A stretch of DNA of 64,000 bases, taken from NCBI RefSeq assembly GCF_027938815.1, contig NZ_CP115913.1, positions 3,134,001 through 3,198,000 of the forward strand. Reading direction: 5' to 3'. Made by a program: the position numbers and the translations under genes. Source of the stretch: Oceanirhabdus sp. W0125-5. GTDB lineage: Bacteria > Bacillota > Clostridia > Clostridiales > Clostridiaceae. The notes below the pieces were generated by a model, which saw only the letters and a program-made list of their open reading frames with translations, was not told the origin of the DNA and made no database searches. Shown one piece after another: positions 35,521 through 45,207 of this stretch (positions are counted from its first letter, which is position 1; each line of letters begins with the position of its first letter).

Positions 35521-36711
35521 ATGGAGAGTATTTTTCACAAAGAAATTATGGAAGTTCTATATAAGTTTCAAAAGGGGTATACTGAAAGAAATTTAAAGAA
35601 TGCAGAGGCATATACTGAAGAACTGTTTACAAGAGATGCTGATTTAAGAGTAATGGGTACAAGTCCAGGGGAAGTTTGTTTAGGTTTTGATGAAGTAAAA
35701 GAATTAATTGAAGGGGATTGGGAATATTGGGGAGATGTATGTTGTGATTTAAACAATCCAATAATAATGAACTTAGGTGAAGATATTGCTTTTGTAGCAT
35801 TAAAAGGAAGTGTAAAGCTAGAGCTTAATTTTGATATTGAGAAATTGGAATCGCACAAAGAATTTATTTTTGATCAAATTAATTTTGATAATTTAGATTC
35901 AAGAGAATTAAAAAGTAAAACTATATTACTTAATTGGATTCTAACACAATGGGGAATAAGCAATGTTGAAAAAAGTGAACAGTATTTACCCGTAATAATT
36001 ACAGGCTTACTAAAAAAGTATGAAAATAGGTGGAAATTTAAACAGATGCAATTCTCTATATCAACACTTAATGTTCCAGATTATTTGTATATGAGAGAAG
36101 ATGAGAACACAAAAGCAAAAGAGAAATTAAAGAATTTTAAAGAGTATTGTTATGGCGAAACTTATGAAATTGAAAGTTTATTAAGTTCTTTACAAAATCA
36201 TTGGAATCAAAATGAGTTGGATGGAACAATAATTTATAGTAAGTTGTTTGATAAAGAGAGAACATTGATAATTTCTCCTGAAGGGAAATTAGTTACAAAT
36301 GAGGAAGAATGTATTAAGACTCTTAATTACTTAAAAGATATATGGCATGAACTTAATCTAGATATAGAATCTTCTCTTATAAATTCTGAAAATAATACAG
36401 CGTGGACTTTAACATTAGCTACAGTTAAAACTAAAATATCTAAAGAAAACTTACTTCGATCTTTACTAAATGAAAGTAAGAATATAATAAACAGCAATGG
36501 TGATATTAAAAACAAATATTTAACAATTCTAAGGCATATATCATCTGTACTTATGGTAGAGAATCAGGGGGAAGAGTTTGAAATTCCTGTTAGAGTTGAA
36601 ACTGTTTTTTCTAAAAAGGATTCATGGAAAATTAAATATATCCAAGTATCATATGGATACGAGTGGATTTATGAGAATAGAACTGAAAGATTGAACTTGT
36701 GGGGGAAATAA
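35521..36711 (+). CDS. Unknown protein with tandem NTF2/SnoaL-like domains
   Basis: About 396 residues. The N-terminal ~190 residues look like a SnoaL-like (NTF2 fold) domain (TRDADLRVMGTSPGEVCLGFDEVKELIEGDWEYWGDV). The second half (from ~215) repeats a similar layout (LFDKERTLIISPEGKLVTNEEECIKTLNYLKDIW). ATG 35521 follows GGGGG at nine bases and is preferred over ATG 35491, which has no site. No enzyme residues can be assigned. It is flanked by its own terminator and is monocistronic. Confidence 0.65.
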   Translation: MESIFHKEIMEVLYKFQKGYTERNLKNAEAYTEELFTRDADLRVMGTSPGEVCLGFDEVKELIEGDWEYWGDVCCDLNNPIIMNLGEDIAFVALKGSVKLELNFDIEKLESHKEFIFDQINFDNLDSRELKSKTILLNWILTQWGISNVEKSEQYLPVIITGLLKKYENRWKFKQMQFSISTLNVPDYLYMREDENTKAKEKLKNFKEYCYGETYEIESLLSSLQNHWNQNELDGTIIYSKLFDKERTLIISPEGKLVTNEEECIKTLNYLKDIWHELNLDIESSLINSENNTAWTLTLATVKTKISKENLLRSLLNESKNIINSNGDIKNKYLTILRHISSVLMVENQGEEFEIPVRVETVFSKKDSWKIKYIQVSYGYEWIYENRTERLNLWGK

Positions 36712-36783
36712 ATTAATTAAAGAGTTTTATACTGAAATTATTAAAGTTTTTAAAGAACTTATGAAATAAAAACTATAAAAATA

Positions 36784-36822
36784 AACTCCCGTACCATAAT
36801 TGGCAAGGGAGTTATTTTTTTA
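36784..36822. terminator. Convergent terminator between the SnoaL-like and AlaX-like genes
   Basis: AACTCCC pairs with GGGAGTT around 16 bases, followed on the plus strand by ATTTTTTT. It lies between the 3' ends of two convergent genes. Confidence 0.8.
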
Positions 36823-36838
36823 TATTAAAAAATAGTAA

Positions 36839-38050
36839 CTATGAATTTCCTAATATAGCACTTTTAACTTTATTAAAAGCATAATCAAGAGTAGAATCTA
36901 GATTGTTATTGTTTTTTCCTCCACCTTGTGCGGAGAAGTCACTTCCTCCGCCATTACCATCAATTAAGGTAATTGCATCCTTTAAAAGTTTGTTCATGCT
37001 AATAATTTTAAGATTTTTGGTACATGAGAATATTAGCTGAGCTTTATCATCTGATCTTACTCCAAATAATACAATTACATTTGGATAACTAGTTAACTTT
37101 GATGCAAGAAGATTTGCATGTTTTACATCAACCTTATCATCTATTAGTTTAATAACATTTATATCTTCAATATTCTCAGATGAATTAATCATATTTTGAA
37201 CTTCGTATTCAGCAATTTGTGTTTTTAATAAATTCTTTTCTGAAAGCGCTTTTTTAAGATCGTTTTTTAAACTTTCAACTTCTTCAAGAACATTACTATC
37301 TGAACATTTTAAAAGCATTGAGATTTTTTCCAGTGATTCATATTTACTAATAAAGTTAGAAACTGCTCTTGAACCGCAAAGGAAATAAATTCTTGTATTA
37401 GCTCCTTGAGGAGCAGATTTAGTAACTTTGAAAGCTTGCAATTCAATAGTTGAATTAGGATGGATTCCATTACAAGGAATTGAACAAACATCTCCAACTT
37501 TTAGAATTCTAATTTTTCCTCCAGCTTTTTTATCAATATTCTTTAGTTTTAATTTCTTTAATTCTGATTTTGTAGGATATAATATTTCTACCTTGATATT
37601 ATCTAAAATAATTTTATTAACCATTTCTTCAGCTTTTTTTACTTCCTCATTTCCAATTATCCTATCAATCTCAATATAAGACTCGTCATCTCCTATATGA
37701 ACTTTAACAGTATTTCCGTTGAATAGCTCTAATAAAGAAGCTGATATAAGATGCTGTCCTAGATGCTGCTGCATATAGTCAAACTTCTTATCCCAATCAA
37801 TGGTACATTTGACTTTGTGAATTTTTATGGGTTTTACTTCAACTACATGATAAATTTTTTCATTCTCTTCATATACATAAAGTACTGGAGCACCGTTAAT
37901 GGAGCCAGTATCACATGGCTGCTCTTCACATAGTGGATAGAAATAAGTTTCATCTAATTCAACGTGATACTTATTATCTTTCTCAAGTACATTTATAATT
38001 TCAGCTGTAAATTCTTTTTTATATGGATTATCAAAATAAGTTTTTGGCAA
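36839..38050 (-). CDS. AlaX-type alanyl-tRNA editing protein with DHHA1 domain
   Basis: About 403 residues. The N-terminal beta domain is followed by the editing core with zinc ligands HLGQH (HxxxH) and CNGIH (CxxxH). A coiled coil (about 265-300) and a C-terminal DHHA1 domain with the glycine-rich GGGSDFSAQGGG motif complete the large-AlaX architecture. It clears misacylated Ser- or Gly-tRNA-Ala. TTG at 38050 is favoured as start (AAGGAG nine bases upstream, family-like N-terminus); an ATG at 38086 has no binding site. A short AlaRS lacking exactly this C-terminal domain occurs at 59.7 kb. Confidence 0.87.
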   Translation of the reverse strand: MPKTYFDNPYKKEFTAEIINVLEKDNKYHVELDETYFYPLCEEQPCDTGSINGAPVLYVYEENEKIYHVVEVKPIKIHKVKCTIDWDKKFDYMQQHLGQHLISASLLELFNGNTVKVHIGDDESYIEIDRIIGNEEVKKAEEMVNKIILDNIKVEILYPTKSELKKLKLKNIDKKAGGKIRILKVGDVCSIPCNGIHPNSTIELQAFKVTKSAPQGANTRIYFLCGSRAVSNFISKYESLEKISMLLKCSDSNVLEEVESLKNDLKKALSEKNLLKTQIAEYEVQNMINSSENIEDINVIKLIDDKVDVKHANLLASKLTSYPNVIVLFGVRSDDKAQLIFSCTKNLKIISMNKLLKDAITLIDGNGGGSDFSAQGGGKNNNNLDSTLDYAFNKVKSAILGNS

Positions 38051-38281
38051 TATGTACAACTCCTTCAAAAGTAAAGTATTTAACATAATTTATATATACA
38101 ATATATTATAGCTTAAATTGTGGGAATATCCTATGTATTTAATAAGTTTAATCAATATGAAAATTTCAGGATATCTTTTAAAGATGAGACAAAAATCAAT
38201 TAAGATAGTTTCCTATTTTTAATATTATTTCATTTATAATCTCAGTTTGACATTAATGTAAATATTATGATATTTTATAAA

Positions 38282-38306
38282 TGAACTCTTACGGAGTTTA
38301 TTTTTT
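38282..38306 (+). promoter_or_regulatory. Small terminator-like hairpin upstream of the orphan radical SAM gene
   Basis: TGAACTC and GAGTTTA pair around TTACG and are followed by TTTTTT. A TTGACA-like element at 38248 lies upstream, so this could attenuate the radical SAM transcript or end a short RNA. The rest of 38051-38377 shows nothing else. Confidence 0.4.
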
Positions 38307-38377
38307 GTACATATTAATCATATATGACTAATATGTTGTTCACATGAAATTTGACTAAATAATTGGGGGATATACAC

Positions 38378-39367
38378 ATGAAAAAAATTAATTTTAAAGT
38401 GCTTTACATTGAAATCACACACTTCTGTAATCAAAGCTGCAAGCATTGTTATCTTGATTGTAGTTCAGAGAAGGAATTGTATCCAATGAATACACAAGAA
38501 ATCAAGAAAATAATTACTGACTTTAAAAATCAAGGGGGATGGTACGTAGTACTAACAGGTGGAGAACCATTTGCAAGAAAGGATATTTTTGAAATATTAG
38601 ATTGTATAGAGGAAAATAATTTGAAGTTCAATGTAGCATCAAATTGCTTGGCACTAAATGAAGAAAAGATAAAAAAACTTGGAGCATATAAGTGTTTAGA
38701 TGTTATACACACAAGTATATTAGGAAGTAATGAAGAAGAACATAATTATATTTCAAATAGTAAAGGTTATAATAATGTTCTAAGATGTTTAAAACTCTTC
38801 GAAAAGTACAATATTAAGGTGTATATTCAGATTACATTAGCTAAAGAGTATATAGATAAGATGGAATATATTGTAGATAATCTTTCGGAAATCAATGGAA
38901 CGATAAAATTTACACCAATCACAAATTTAGGAATTAAAAAAGATGATTATTTATATGAAAAGTTAGTAATAAAAGAAGAGGATTATAGTAGATTCTATGA
39001 CAAATATAATAAATTAAAAGAGAAATATGGAGAGTTGATAGAACACTCTAACTTATTCACTTATGAAGAGGTAAATAAGGAAATTGAATATTTCAAAGAT
39101 AAGGAACTATATTCTCTTGATTATAGATGCTTAGTTGTTAGACCTGATGGAGAAAAAAGTTTTTCATTTGTGTTGAACAACCCTGTTAGCTATGGTTCTG
39201 CTTTAGAAGGAATAGAGGTTGATATGGATGATAGGTTAATCAAATATATTGATACTCTTAGAGAAGTTGACAAAGAAATATTAAAGATTGCAAAAGATAA
39301 AGGTATGGTAAACTATGATGTACTTATGAATAATTTAATTGAAAAAGCTTATGCAAATAACAATTAA
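38378..39367 (+). CDS. Radical SAM protein without SPASM domain
   Basis: 329 residues. The 4Fe-4S motif CNQSCKHCY (CxxxCxxC) sits in the first 25 residues, followed by the TGGEPFAR SAM-binding motif, in a partial TIM-barrel. The C-terminal part has only one conserved-looking cysteine (YRCLVVRPDG), so a full SPASM auxiliary cluster is unlikely. ATG 38378 follows GGGGG. No partner enzyme is adjacent, although the next gene is Nudix-like. The reaction is unknown; peptide modification or heme-like roles are both possible. Confidence 0.85.
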   Translation: MKKINFKVLYIEITHFCNQSCKHCYLDCSSEKELYPMNTQEIKKIITDFKNQGGWYVVLTGGEPFARKDIFEILDCIEENNLKFNVASNCLALNEEKIKKLGAYKCLDVIHTSILGSNEEEHNYISNSKGYNNVLRCLKLFEKYNIKVYIQITLAKEYIDKMEYIVDNLSEINGTIKFTPITNLGIKKDDYLYEKLVIKEEDYSRFYDKYNKLKEKYGELIEHSNLFTYEEVNKEIEYFKDKELYSLDYRCLVVRPDGEKSFSFVLNNPVSYGSALEGIEVDMDDRLIKYIDTLREVDKEILKIAKDKGMVNYDVLMNNLIEKAYANNN

Positions 39368-39526
39368 ATTAGATTATTTTTGGTAATAAATGTTTTAGAA
39401 ATCGACTAAATTAAACAAATAATGGTTCAAGCACTGCAAAAATTGTAAGAATTCACTTTTTCTTTTACGAAGTTTGTATTATAATAGAAATATATATAAT
39501 TTCTCGTAGTGAAGTGGGGGAGTAAG

Positions 39527-39919
39527 ATGGAAAAAGCTAAAAAGTGTATTGTAATAATTAAAGACGATTTTAAAAACGTATTTTTAGTTCAAAAAAAGGG
39601 GAAGCGTACAGAACCTAAAATGTGGCAGCTTTTAGAAGTTGAAGTTAGTGGAAGATCAACTGAAGATAAAAGTATTGAAAAAATGATAAAAAAGAATATA
39701 AGTTCAATACTCTTCAATAAAACAGCTATTAAGGATTATGTACTTGATGAGGAAACTGGTGATATCTTAAGAATATATACTGGTCAGTTGAAAGAAAGAA
39801 TCACATTACATAAAGATTTTGTTAAGAACACATGGATAGGGGAAAATAAGTTAGAAGATATGGACATTATCCCTGAACATAAGGAAATATTAAAAGATTA
39901 CTTTAACACTGAAATTTAA
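39527..39919 (+). CDS. Nudix-like protein with degenerate catalytic box
   Basis: 130 residues. The N-terminal strand pattern (KKCIVIIKDDFKNVFLVQKKGKRTEPKMWQLLEVEV) and length fit the Nudix fold. The GX5EX7REUXEEXGU box is not recognisable (SGRSTEDKSIEKMIKKNISS), so hydrolase activity is doubtful. ATG 39527 follows GGGGGAG. A terminator follows. Confidence 0.6.
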   Translation: MEKAKKCIVIIKDDFKNVFLVQKKGKRTEPKMWQLLEVEVSGRSTEDKSIEKMIKKNISSILFNKTAIKDYVLDEETGDILRIYTGQLKERITLHKDFVKNTWIGENKLEDMDIIPEHKEILKDYFNTEI

Positions 39920-39943
39920 AAATTATATCAACATGTATTACAT

Positions 39944-39995
39944 AAGAGTTATCTATAGATAGGCATTAAGTTTATCTTTGGATAACTCTTTTTAT
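39944..39995 (+). terminator. Terminator after the Nudix-like gene
   Basis: AAGAGTTATC pairs perfectly with GATAACTCTT around a 27-base loop that can form a small inner stem, followed by TTTTTA. It was checked as a possible lysine riboswitch expression platform for lysA; no lysine aptamer was seen. Confidence 0.8.
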
Positions 39996-40079
39996 ATTTA
40001 TAAAATTAAATATTTATAAATATAAATGTATCTTAAGTTAAGAATAAGTATAGATATAACTTATGATGAGGTGAGATAC

Positions 40080-41375
40080 ATGCGATTATTTGGAACCATG
40101 AAAATAAACAAAAAAGGAAATTTAGAAATTGGTGGAGTTGATTCAATTGAGCTTGTTCAGGAATATAAAACCCCTTTATATGTAGTTGATGAAGAATTTG
40201 TAAGAGAAAATTGCAGAGAATTCAAGGAAAATTTTATATTGAATGGAATTGAAACTGAAGTTATATACGCCTCTAAAGCCTTCTTAAATATGGAAATATG
40301 TAGATTAATAAATGAAGAGAAGCTTTCTCTAGATGTTGTATCAGGAGGAGAATTATATACTGCTATTAAATCTGGTTTTCCTGCTGAAAAAATATATATG
40401 CATGGTAATAATAAAACTGAAAATGAACTAAAAATGGCCCTTGAAACTGGAGTAGGAAGAATAATAGTAGATAATCTTAACGAATTAGATTTATTAGAAG
40501 ATCTATGTGATAGATTAGATAAAAAAATAGATGTCTTATTAAGGGTTAATCCTGGAATTGAAGCACATACACATGAGTATATTCAGACATCTAAAAACGA
40601 TTCAAAATTTGGAGAATCGATTTTTAGTAAAGATATTTATGAGTTTGTGAAGAAATTTCAGCATAGCAGCAGGGTCACATTGAAAGGATTTCATTGTCAT
40701 ATAGGCTCACAAATATTTGAGGAAAATTTCTTTCATCAGGGAACTTTAGTAATGCTTGATTTTATAAAAAAAATTAAAAATGAGTGTAATTTCGTAACAG
40801 AGGAATTAAATCTAGGTGGAGGGTTTGGGGTATATTATTCCTATGAGGATGAACCAATTAATGTTGAATCCTGTCTAAAGGGCATGCTGAAAATAATAAG
40901 TGATAAAATTAATGAGCTAGGTCTTAATATACCAAAAGTTATGATTGAACCTGGAAGAGCAATCATAGCTAATGGGGGAATTACATTATATGAAGTTGGT
41001 GGAATAAAGAATACATTTGGTGGTATAAATTACATATTTGTAGATGGTGGTATGACGGATAATCCTCGAACAGCGCTATATGGAGCAAAATATGATGCTG
41101 TAGTTGCTAATAAAATGAACGAGGAAAATAAAAATTTATATACAGTTGCAGGAAAATGCTGCGAATCTGGTGATATATTAGTTAAAAACATTAAGTTGCC
41201 AAAAGTTGAGAGAAAAGATATCCTTGCTGTTATGAGTACTGGTGCCTATAACTATAGCATGTCTAGTAATTATAATAGAATCCCTCGACCAGCAGTAGTT
41301 TTTGTAAAGAACAGAGAAGCTAAATTAGCAGTTAAAAGAGAAACCTATGAGGACATTTTGAGAAATGATTTATGA
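40080..41375 (+). CDS. lysA: Diaminopimelate decarboxylase
   Basis: 431 residues of the PLP fold III decarboxylase family. The PLP lysine lies in VIYASKAFLN. HCHIGSQI, the phosphate loop GGGFGVYYSYED, EPGRAI and the cysteine of the substrate site (KCCESGDIL) are present. It catalyses the last step of lysine synthesis, meso-diaminopimelate to lysine. ATG 40080 follows GAGGTGAGA. It is followed directly by lysC, forming a lysine unit. Confidence 0.93.
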   Translation: MRLFGTMKINKKGNLEIGGVDSIELVQEYKTPLYVVDEEFVRENCREFKENFILNGIETEVIYASKAFLNMEICRLINEEKLSLDVVSGGELYTAIKSGFPAEKIYMHGNNKTENELKMALETGVGRIIVDNLNELDLLEDLCDRLDKKIDVLLRVNPGIEAHTHEYIQTSKNDSKFGESIFSKDIYEFVKKFQHSSRVTLKGFHCHIGSQIFEENFFHQGTLVMLDFIKKIKNECNFVTEELNLGGGFGVYYSYEDEPINVESCLKGMLKIISDKINELGLNIPKVMIEPGRAIIANGGITLYEVGGIKNTFGGINYIFVDGGMTDNPRTALYGAKYDAVVANKMNEENKNLYTVAGKCCESGDILVKNIKLPKVERKDILAVMSTGAYNYSMSSNYNRIPRPAVVFVKNREAKLAVKRETYEDILRNDL

Positions 41376-41397
41376 TGATATTAAAGGAGGGAATCCT

Positions 41398-42603
41398 ATG
41401 GGGATAGTAGTTCAAAAATATGGTGGAACTTCAGTAGGTGATATTGAGAAGATTAAAAATGTTGCCAAAAGAGTAGCTGAGAGAAAAAAAGAAGGTAATG
41501 ATATAGTAGTTGTTGTTTCTGCAATGGGTAAAACAACTGATAAGCTCGTAGATATGGCAAAATCAATAACGGAGAATCCATGTAAAAGAGAGATGGATAT
41601 GTTACTTTCAACAGGAGAACAGATTACTATCGCGCTGCTATCAATGGCGTTAAAAGAGTACGGATATGACTCAATCTCATTAACTGGATCTCAAGCTGGA
41701 ATAGTAACTGAAGGAATTCATACAAAGAACCGTATTAAACTCGTGGAGACAGATAAAATTAAGACTCATTTAGATTATGGAAAAATTGTAGTTGTAGCAG
41801 GTTTCCAGGGAGTTAATGAAAAGGGAGATATAACTACTTTAGGGCGTGGAGGATCAGATACCACTGCTGTAGCGTTAGCAGCAAAACTAAATTGTACATG
41901 TGAAATTTATACTGATGTTGATGGAGTCTACACTGTTGATCCCAGGATATTTCCAAATGCTAAAAAGTTAAAGGCCATAAGTTATGAAGAAATGATGGAA
42001 ATGGCTAGTATGGGAGCAGGTGTACTAGAAACAAGAGCAGTTGAGATAGCTTTTAAATATAAAATTCCTATTTATCTGGCTATAAACACTGGAAATGTGG
42101 AAGGAACATATGTTAAGGAGAAGGATAAAGAGATGGAGAAAAAAGCGATTACTGGACTAACAGTTACAGATGATATATTAATGATTACGATAAATAAAGT
42201 AGAATATACTTCTAAAAATATTGCCTTAATATTTGATGTTTTAGCAAGAAATAATGTGAATATTGATATGATAAGTCAGACTGCACCACATGATAATTAT
42301 GTAAATGTATCTTTTACAGCATCTAAAGATGATATTTTTACAATAAAAGAAGTAATTAAAGAATTAGAGAATGATCTTCAAGGAATTGATGTGGATTTCG
42401 AGTCTAATATATCCAAAATTTCAGTTGTTGGTATAGGAATGATGAATCAATCTGGTGTAGCTGCAATGGTTTTTAAAGTGTTTTCTGAAAATAATATTGA
42501 TTTTAAACAAGTTACAACTTCAGAAATTAGCATTTCATATACAATTGATTCAAGTGATAGAGATAAGGCTGTGAACGTATTGGCAAAAGCGTTAAATTTG
42601 TAG
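41398..42603 (+). CDS. lysC: Aspartate kinase
   Basis: 401 residues: an amino-acid kinase domain (VVQKYGGTSVGDIEKI, GRGGSDTTAVALAA, TDVDGVYTVDPR) and two C-terminal ACT domains (VGIGMMNQSGVAAMVFKVF). It phosphorylates aspartate at the head of the Lys/Met/Thr pathway, and the ACT domains suggest feedback control by an end product. ATG 41398 has AAAGGAGGG upstream. The partnership with lysA suggests the lysine-sensitive isozyme. Confidence 0.93.
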   Translation: MGIVVQKYGGTSVGDIEKIKNVAKRVAERKKEGNDIVVVVSAMGKTTDKLVDMAKSITENPCKREMDMLLSTGEQITIALLSMALKEYGYDSISLTGSQAGIVTEGIHTKNRIKLVETDKIKTHLDYGKIVVVAGFQGVNEKGDITTLGRGGSDTTAVALAAKLNCTCEIYTDVDGVYTVDPRIFPNAKKLKAISYEEMMEMASMGAGVLETRAVEIAFKYKIPIYLAINTGNVEGTYVKEKDKEMEKKAITGLTVTDDILMITINKVEYTSKNIALIFDVLARNNVNIDMISQTAPHDNYVNVSFTASKDDIFTIKEVIKELENDLQGIDVDFESNISKISVVGIGMMNQSGVAAMVFKVFSENNIDFKQVTTSEISISYTIDSSDRDKAVNVLAKALNL

Positions 42604-42668
42604 CAAATATATCTCATATTATCAATATATTGTTGTTCCTACAGTCAAATATGATTTAGCTACAAAGT

Positions 42669-42692
42669 GGATAGCTCTTGCTATCCTTTTTT
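42669..42692 (+). terminator. Terminator after lysC
   Basis: GGATAGC pairs with GCTATCC around TCTT, followed by TTTTTT. Confidence 0.9.
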
Positions 42693-42847
42693 GTTCAATA
42701 TAGTAATTCATATAGCAAATAATATACAATTGTAGATTATTTTACATAATAGAAGAGTTTATTGTATAATAAAGTAATATAAGTTTAAGATCATTGAGTT
42801 TATATCTTTTTTTATAAATGGAGTAATGTATTTAGGAGGTTTATTTT

Positions 42848-43714
42848 ATGAATAAGCGAGAAGAAGCTTTAATGTTATTTGATAAAGGGTTTAATTGTAG
42901 CCAAGCTGTTTTTAGTGTATTTTGTGAAGAATTTGGACTAGATAAAAATATAGCATTAAAGGTTTCAACAGGTTTTGGTGGGGGACTGCGTAATGGTGAA
43001 ATATGTGGTGCTGTTTCAGGAGCAATAATGGCAGTTGGTCTAAAGGAAGGACACTGTATTGAAAATGATTTAGATTCAAAAGATAGAGCTTATTCACATA
43101 CTAGAGACTTTATTGATAGATTTAAAGAAAGAAATAATACGATAATTTGTAGGGAGTTATTAGGTCATGATATTTCTAATGAGGAAGAATTACAAATTAT
43201 TAAAGACAGAGGATTATTTAACACTATATGTCCTAAAGTAATAGTAGATGCTGTTGAAATATTAGAGGATTTTCTTTGTTTAGATAATAAGGAATTTGGT
43301 GAAAAGGTACCAAATGTAGAGTATAAGGAGCGAGTTGCTGTATATGCTTTAATAGTAGACAATTCTAAAAATATAGCAGTTATTAATACTAGTAGGGGGA
43401 ACTTTTTGCCAGGTGGAGGGTTAGAAATCAATGAAACACTACAGGAGTGCCTGCATAGAGAAATTATAGAGGAAACAGGATATAAAATTGAAATAGATAG
43501 ATTTATCTGTAAAGCAGTACTATACGAATATTCTCCAAAGTTAAAACGTTACATTAAAGGGATTGGATACTTTTACAAAGCTGATTTATTAGAAAAGGCA
43601 TGTGATGCAAAAGAAGAAGATCATAACCTATCATGGTTGAGAATAGACGATGCAAAAAACAACATGCTTTTAGAACATCAAGCATGGGCAATTGAGCAAA
43701 TTAGTAATTTATAA
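42848..43714 (+). CDS. Fusion of C_GCAxxG_C_C redox domain and Nudix hydrolase
   Basis: 288 residues in one continuous frame. Residues 1-145 match the C_GCAxxG_C_C family of small redox-active proteins (FNCSQAVFSVF, GGLRNGEICGAVSGAIMAVGL, then further cysteines at IICRELLG and NTICPKVI). Residues 155-288 are a Nudix domain with a complete box (GGGLEINETLQECLHREIIEETGY). The redox family is normally a stand-alone protein, so the fusion is unusual. ATG 42848 follows TAGGAGG. The next gene begins 42 bases later and may be co-transcribed. Confidence 0.88.
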   Translation: MNKREEALMLFDKGFNCSQAVFSVFCEEFGLDKNIALKVSTGFGGGLRNGEICGAVSGAIMAVGLKEGHCIENDLDSKDRAYSHTRDFIDRFKERNNTIICRELLGHDISNEEELQIIKDRGLFNTICPKVIVDAVEILEDFLCLDNKEFGEKVPNVEYKERVAVYALIVDNSKNIAVINTSRGNFLPGGGLEINETLQECLHREIIEETGYKIEIDRFICKAVLYEYSPKLKRYIKGIGYFYKADLLEKACDAKEEDHNLSWLRIDDAKNNMLLEHQAWAIEQISNL

Positions 43715-43756
43715 GAAAATGTATTAATTTTAAAATAAGGTTAGGAGAAAATCATT

Positions 43757-44044
43757 ATGCCAAAAGTCAAATTAACAATATTAGAAAGTAAGTGTAGAGG
43801 TAATTATCATAAAAAAGGTGATATTCATATTGTGGAGGATATTTGTCCACCTATCTGTCATGAGTTATGGCAATGTATGTATCCTTGTATATATACTCTA
43901 TTAAATAATGGAGATTTAGATTATGGTAACACTAAAGCAAAAAAGTTTCAAATGAGATGCCCTGATAACGGTAGAGTTTTAATTCAAGGGGAAGTATATG
44001 ATGAAGTGATAAAAGATTTAGAGAAATGGCAGCTTAAAGATTAA
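43757..44044 (+). CDS. Small cysteine-rich protein, TIGR04076-like
   Basis: 95 residues with conserved cysteines spaced as in the TIGR04076 family (LESKCRGNYHKKGD, ICPPICHELW, MYPCIYTLL, RCPDNGRVL). Function is unknown; the pattern suggests metal binding or a disulfide redox role. It has a good ribosome binding site (TTAGGAG) and follows the redox-Nudix fusion. Confidence 0.75.
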   Translation: MPKVKLTILESKCRGNYHKKGDIHIVEDICPPICHELWQCMYPCIYTLLNNGDLDYGNTKAKKFQMRCPDNGRVLIQGEVYDEVIKDLEKWQLKD

Positions 44045-44077
44045 AAAAATATTTAACTATATAAAGGAGAAATTAAT

Positions 44078-44350
44078 ATGTGGATGATAAAATGGAACAT
44101 TGTAAGTAGAGGTCAAAAAGATTATTTAAGAGAATTTTTTAATGATGGTAAAATATTAAAATTCGAATTTGAGGAAGATGCTTTACGTTTCTTAGAAAGA
44201 TTAAGAGAATTAAATAATAATAAAGAGATATTTATTAGTTATACTGTTTGCAGATTTGCAGGGGATAGAAAAGAAAAATACAGATTAGTAAAATCCACTA
44301 CTTTTGAAAGAACTGTTGAGGATGTTATAGCATATATCAATCATATTTAA
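44078..44350 (+). CDS. Hypothetical protein
   Basis: 90 residues, charged, no membrane segment or signal. It has AAAGGAG at a normal distance and sits tightly in a run of plus-strand genes, which supports it being expressed. No family was recognised. Confidence 0.65.
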   Translation: MWMIKWNIVSRGQKDYLREFFNDGKILKFEFEEDALRFLERLRELNNNKEIFISYTVCRFAGDRKEKYRLVKSTTFERTVEDVIAYINHI

Positions 44351-44404
44351 TTGGACAAGGCATTTTACGTAATTACATTGAATGATGAAAGGGGACATTC
44401 TACT

Positions 44405-44944
44405 ATGATAAAAGGAAAGTTGATTAATTTAAGAACTATGAGACAAGAAGATATTGATGAAATATTTTGTTTAACTAGTGATTTATCTCAAAGAGGTGAG
44501 TATTGGGATGTTCGATTATCTAGTGAACCATCTTTCAAAAAACGATTTCAAGAAACAGGATGTTGGAATGATACTTTCGGTACAATGATTATTACAAATA
44601 AAGAAGGTAGATTGTTAGGAGAAATATCTTATTTTAAAGGGGTATGGTATCTACCAGGATATGAAGTAGGTTATAGAATATATAGAGATGAAGATAAAGG
44701 AAAAGGATACACCTCTGAAGCACTCAGACTATTCACAGCATATTTATTTGAACTAAAACCAATTAAACGCCTTGAGATTCAAGTATCAGTAGGAAATATA
44801 CCAAGTCGCAAAGTTGCTGAGAAAGTAGGATTCAAGTATGAGGGATTAAAGAGGCAAGCTGTTTTTAGTAAAGGAAAGTATGAAGATATAGAGTTGTTTT
44901 CTCTTCTTAGAGAGGAATGTCTAAGTTTAAGTGAAGTATTGTAA
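44405..44944 (+). CDS. GNAT acetyltransferase, RimJ/RimL type
   Basis: 179 residues of the ribosomal-protein-alanine N-acetyltransferase-like group: the acetyl-CoA loop EVGYRIYRDEDKGKGYTSEALRLF and NIPSRKVAEKVGFKYEG. ATG 44405 follows GAAAGGGG and gives the family N-terminus (IKGKLINLRTMRQEDIDEIF). It could acetylate a protein N-terminus or a small amine. A terminator follows. Confidence 0.87.
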   Translation: MIKGKLINLRTMRQEDIDEIFCLTSDLSQRGEYWDVRLSSEPSFKKRFQETGCWNDTFGTMIITNKEGRLLGEISYFKGVWYLPGYEVGYRIYRDEDKGKGYTSEALRLFTAYLFELKPIKRLEIQVSVGNIPSRKVAEKVGFKYEGLKRQAVFSKGKYEDIELFSLLREECLSLSEVL

Positions 44945-44973
44945 TATATTAAGAAAAATAATGATTATAAAAG

Positions 44974-45007
44974 AAGCTATTCCTACTCTTAAAGGAATAG
45001 CTTTTAT
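44974..45007 (+). terminator. Terminator after the RimJ-like gene
   Basis: AAGCTATTCC pairs with GGAATAGCTT around about ten bases, followed by TTATATTTTATTT. Confidence 0.85.
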
Positions 45008-45207
45008 ATTTTATTTAAAACTGTTTATAATCAAGTCGTTTTTTTATTCAAGCATATTGAATATAAGATAAAAAATCTAGATTAAAAATGATTATAAAAG
45101 GAATATATTGAATAATATAGAAATATTAATCGGTGGTCTATTTTGTAGAATCTCTATGTGAATAAGAATACCTAAACATATGTTTAGGGAGAGGGAGTAA
45201 GTGTGTT

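Noticed and set aside
39920..40079. Lysine riboswitch before lysA-lysC
   Set aside because: Only a terminator for the preceding gene is visible; the region is too short and lacks aptamer elements.
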